Translations under genes and position numbers: made by a program
DNA from: Thiotrichaceae bacterium
GTDB lineage: Bacteria; Pseudomonadota; Gammaproteobacteria; Thiotrichales; Thiotrichaceae
Direction of reading: 5' to 3'
Assembly: GCA_027030285.1 (NCBI GenBank)
Contig: JALVFC010000415.1
Location: 1-8,352, forward strand
DNA: 8,352 nt
Shown here: piece after piece, positions 6,232 to 8,352 of the stretch
Layout: every line of letters starts with the position of its first letter
Numbering within the stretch: position 1 is the first letter of the stretch
The notes under the pieces: model-generated
Seen by the model: the letters and a program-made list of their open reading frames with translations, nothing else
The model's database searches: none
Told to the model about the DNA's origin: nothing

Positions 6232-7665
6232 ATGGCATGGGAAACAGTCATTGGTCTTGAGATTCACGCGCAACTGGCGACAAAATCCAAAATTTTCTCT
6301 GGCGCATCGACAGCTTATGGTGCTGAGCCGAATACCCAGGCATGTGCGGTAGACCTGGCACTGCCAGGCGTCTTGCCGGTACTTAATAAAGAAGCAGTAC
6401 GCATGGCAGTCAAGTTTGGACTGGCACTGGATGCCATTGTGCCCAGTCGTTCGGTGTTTGCCCGCAAGAACTATTTTTATCCGGATTTACCACAGGGCTA
6501 TCAGATTAGTCAGTTTGACTTGCCAATTGTTGCCAATGGGCATCTGGATATTACTCTGGAAAACGGTGATACCAAGCGTATTGGGGTGACCCGTGCGCAT
6601 CTGGAGCAGGATGCTGGTAAGTCACTGCACGAGGATTTTCATGGTTTGACAGGTATCGACCTGAACCGGGCAGGTACCCCTTTGCTGGAGATTGTTTCTG
6701 AACCGGATATTCGCAATGCCAAAGAAGCCGTTGCCTATATGAAAAAAATTCATGCACTGGTGCAATATCTGCACATCTGTGACGGTAATATGGCAGAAGG
6801 TTCGTTCCGTTGTGATGCGAATGTGTCAGTGCGTCCGCTGGGGCAGGAAGAATTTGGTACTCGCACGGAAATCAAGAACCTCAACTCTTTCCGTTTTGTG
6901 GAGCGGGCTATTAACTATGAAGTGGAACGCCAGATTGACTTGCTTGAGTCTGGTGGTGAAGTTGTGCAGGAAACTCGCCTGTTTGATTCCGACAAAGGTG
7001 AAACACGTTCCATGCGTAGCAAGGAAGAGGCAAATGACTATCGGTATTTCCCTTGTCCGGATTTGTTGCCGGTAGAAATTACCGAGGAGTTGTTAAACGA
7101 GGTACGCGAAACCCTGCCAGAGCTACCGGATGCCAAGAGGCAACGCTTTATCAGTGAGTTTGGCTTGTCTGAGAAAGATGCCAGTGAAATAAGTGCGAAT
7201 CGTGATATCGCGGAATACTTTGAGCAGGTCGCCACAGGATCGGGCGAGGCAAAAATGGCTGCAAACTGGATTATGGGTGATTTGTCAGCTCATCTGAACA
7301 AGGAAGATATGGCAATAAGTAATTGCCCTGTCTCTGCACAAACCTTGACGGTATTAATCCAGCGTATTACTGATAAAACCATCTCCGGGAAAATAGCCAA
7401 AGACATTTTCCCGGATTTATGGGCAGGAGAGGCGGATGTTGATGCCCTGATTGAAAGCAAGGGCTTGAAACAGATTACCGATACGGGCGCGATTGAAGCC
7501 ATGATTGCTGAAGTGCTGGCGCAAAACCCTTCACAGGTTGAAGAATTTAGAGCAGGTAAGGAAAAGTTGATGGGCTTTTTTGTAGGTCAGGTTATGAAAG
7601 CGTCAAAAGGAAAAGCGAACCCCGGGCAGGTGAATGAAATCCTCAGAAAGCTGTTAAAAGCTTAA
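6232..7665 (+). CDS. gatB: Asp/Glu-tRNA(Asn/Gln) amidotransferase subunit B
   Basis: GatB binds the mischarged tRNA, phosphorylates the Asp or Glu carboxylate with ATP and completes amidation using ammonia from GatA. The product is 477 aa, full length. The kinase cradle comes first: WETVIGLEIHAQL (3-15) with Glu10 and His12, and HLEQDAGK (123-130) with Glu125, matching the metal-site residues known in S. aureus GatB. Then follow DLNRAGTPLLEIVSEPDIR (143-161), DGNMAEGSFRCDANVSVRP (184-202), EIKNLNSF (213-220) and SKEEANDYRYFP (263-274). The helical and YqeY-like tail that recognises the tRNA elbow occupies about 295-477. Residue 275 is Cys, where an acidic residue is more common (YRYFPxPDL). 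ATG 6232 has AAGGGAGG (6217-6224) 7 bases upstream, the strongest ribosome site in the operon. A 13-base gap follows gatA. Confidence 0.98.
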   Translation: MAWETVIGLEIHAQLATKSKIFSGASTAYGAEPNTQACAVDLALPGVLPVLNKEAVRMAVKFGLALDAIVPSRSVFARKNYFYPDLPQGYQISQFDLPIVANGHLDITLENGDTKRIGVTRAHLEQDAGKSLHEDFHGLTGIDLNRAGTPLLEIVSEPDIRNAKEAVAYMKKIHALVQYLHICDGNMAEGSFRCDANVSVRPLGQEEFGTRTEIKNLNSFRFVERAINYEVERQIDLLESGGEVVQETRLFDSDKGETRSMRSKEEANDYRYFPCPDLLPVEITEELLNEVRETLPELPDAKRQRFISEFGLSEKDASEISANRDIAEYFEQVATGSGEAKMAANWIMGDLSAHLNKEDMAISNCPVSAQTLTVLIQRITDKTISGKIAKDIFPDLWAGEADVDALIESKGLKQITDTGAIEAMIAEVLAQNPSQVEEFRAGKEKLMGFFVGQVMKASKGKANPGQVNEILRKLLKA

Positions 7666-7679
7666 TCTGTGTGCTTCTC

Positions 7680-8258
7680 ATGAAAGTATTAATTGTTTAC
7701 GCTCATCCTAATCCACAAAGTTTTAACCAGTTCATGCTTCAGTCATTGCTGACTGGTTTGCAAGAAGCCGGGCATGAGGTCAGGGTAAAGGATCTGTATG
7801 CGGAAGGTTTTGATCCGGTCTTGCACGCGCAAGAGCTGGAAACGCTTCAGACTGGCGCAGTGCCGGAGCGTATTCAGCAAGAGCAGGATGCCTTGTTGTG
7901 GGCAGATAGTCTGATTTTTCAGTATCCGCTGTGGTGGTTTGACCGCCCCGCTATTCTCAAGGGCTGGTTTGATGTGGTGTTTACCAATCAGGTGGCTTTT
8001 TCTTTTAATGATCAGGGAGTGCAAGGCTTGCTGCCGCATAAAAAAGCGCTGGTTATGATTACAGCGGGTGGCTCAGAGGGATACTTTCAGGATACCGGTG
8101 CCATGCCCCTGATTCATCGTCCAGTCACTGATGGCACCTTGGGTTTTTGTGGCATTGTGGACGTTCAGCACCGAATTTATTTTGATGTGCCTAACCTGAA
8201 TGAGCAACAGCGGCAGGCTATTCTGGATGAAATCACAGCCATTGGGCGAAGCTTTTAG
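7680..8258 (+). CDS. Flavodoxin-like-fold NAD(P)H oxidoreductase (NQO1/KefF/MdaB-like family)
   Basis: The product is 192 aa and belongs to the flavodoxin-fold FMN/FAD quinone reductase superfamily, cytosolic enzymes that pass two electrons from NAD(P)H to quinones or similar acceptors. Visible features are the first beta strand and flavin-phosphate loop MKVLIVYAHPNPQSFN (1-16), the family signature YPLWWFDRPAILKGWFDVVF (82-101) and the isoalloxazine-side loop ITAGGSEGYF (127-136). There is no membrane segment. ATG 7680 is chosen because the conserved strand starts exactly there. No clear ribosome site precedes it, nor the in-frame GTG 7671, so translation may depend on coupling to gatB, whose stop is 14 bases upstream. 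The exact substrate cannot be named. A KefF-type role as activator of a potassium efflux channel has no support here because no kefC is adjacent. Confidence 0.88.
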   Translation: MKVLIVYAHPNPQSFNQFMLQSLLTGLQEAGHEVRVKDLYAEGFDPVLHAQELETLQTGAVPERIQQEQDALLWADSLIFQYPLWWFDRPAILKGWFDVVFTNQVAFSFNDQGVQGLLPHKKALVMITAGGSEGYFQDTGAMPLIHRPVTDGTLGFCGIVDVQHRIYFDVPNLNEQQRQAILDEITAIGRSF

Positions 8259-8274
8259 TGGTCATCTAGCGTTT

Positions 8275-8352
8275 ATGTTGGCCTGGCAGCGATATGGCGA
8301 GCAACAATCAGGAATTCCCCTGATTTTCCTGCATGGCATGCTCGGCGAGCGA
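8275..8352 (+). CDS. Alpha/beta hydrolase, 5' fragment cut by the window edge
   Basis: Only the first 26 codons are present, reading MLAWQRYGEQQ then IPLIFLHGMLGER. A short amphipathic start followed by a hydrophobic beta strand ending in LHGMLG (19-24) is the HG-x-x-G oxyanion-hole signature near the N terminus of alpha/beta-fold hydrolases such as MenH- or BioH-like proteins. ATG 8275 is assumed. The frame is open further upstream, with a TTG at 8242 inside the preceding gene, and no ribosome site is obvious. The gap to the oxidoreductase stop is 16 bases, so the two are probably co-transcribed. The catalytic Ser, Asp and His lie outside the window, so neither substrate nor integrity can be judged. 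Confidence 0.7.
   Translation, partial: MLAWQRYGEQQSGIPLIFLHGMLGER

Noticed and set aside
7054..7056. Cys275 of GatB in the YRYFPxPDL motif
   Set aside because: The position usually holds an acidic residue, but the flanking motif and all metal-site residues are intact, and I am not certain that Cys is rare here. It is noted only in the gene entry.
1..8352. Search for CRISPR arrays, tRNA or rRNA genes, insertion sequences and frameshifted genes
   Set aside because: No regularly spaced direct repeats, cloverleaf, transposase motif or broken reading frame was seen. The NPY repeats are coding and irregular.

Overview
The window reads as a chromosomal segment of a gammaproteobacterium. MreB is nearly collinear with the E. 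coli protein. FabI has the same residue spacing as E. coli FabI. A leftward mreB-mreC-mreD cluster diverges from a rightward gatC-gatA-gatB cluster, an arrangement also known in Pseudomonas. A tRNA-dependent amidotransferase implies that Asn-tRNA and/or Gln-tRNA is made indirectly. If the first gene is a sulfur-globule protein, as its composition suggests, the host is probably a sulfur-oxidising lineage such as the Thiotrichales or Chromatiales. That assignment is inference.

Layout, left to right. Positions 94-849 (+) hold a secreted low-complexity protein rich in Tyr, Asn-Pro-Tyr, Gly, Phe and Met. It converges on fabI (872-1666, -), and a perfect 10-bp inverted repeat sits at the junction. 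Next come mreD (1723-2211, -), mreC (2306-3139, -) and mreB (3216-4262, -), which form the cell-shape operon read leftwards. A 194-bp divergent intergenic region with a long inverted repeat follows. Then gatC (4457-4744), gatA (4761-6218) and gatB (6232-7665) are read rightwards. They are followed at operon-like spacing by a flavodoxin-fold NAD(P)H oxidoreductase (7680-8258) and the first 26 codons of an alpha/beta hydrolase that runs off the window.

The genes fall into functional blocks. MreB filaments with MreC and MreD organise lateral-wall peptidoglycan synthesis. FabI completes each fatty-acid elongation cycle and supplies membrane lipid. GatCAB amidates mischarged tRNA. The two genes after gatB look like accessory redox and hydrolase enzymes carried in the same transcript. 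No RNA gene, mobile element, CRISPR array or pseudogene was seen. The only clearly unusual gene is the first one. The rest is well-conserved housekeeping, and I do not see a complete new multi-gene system here.
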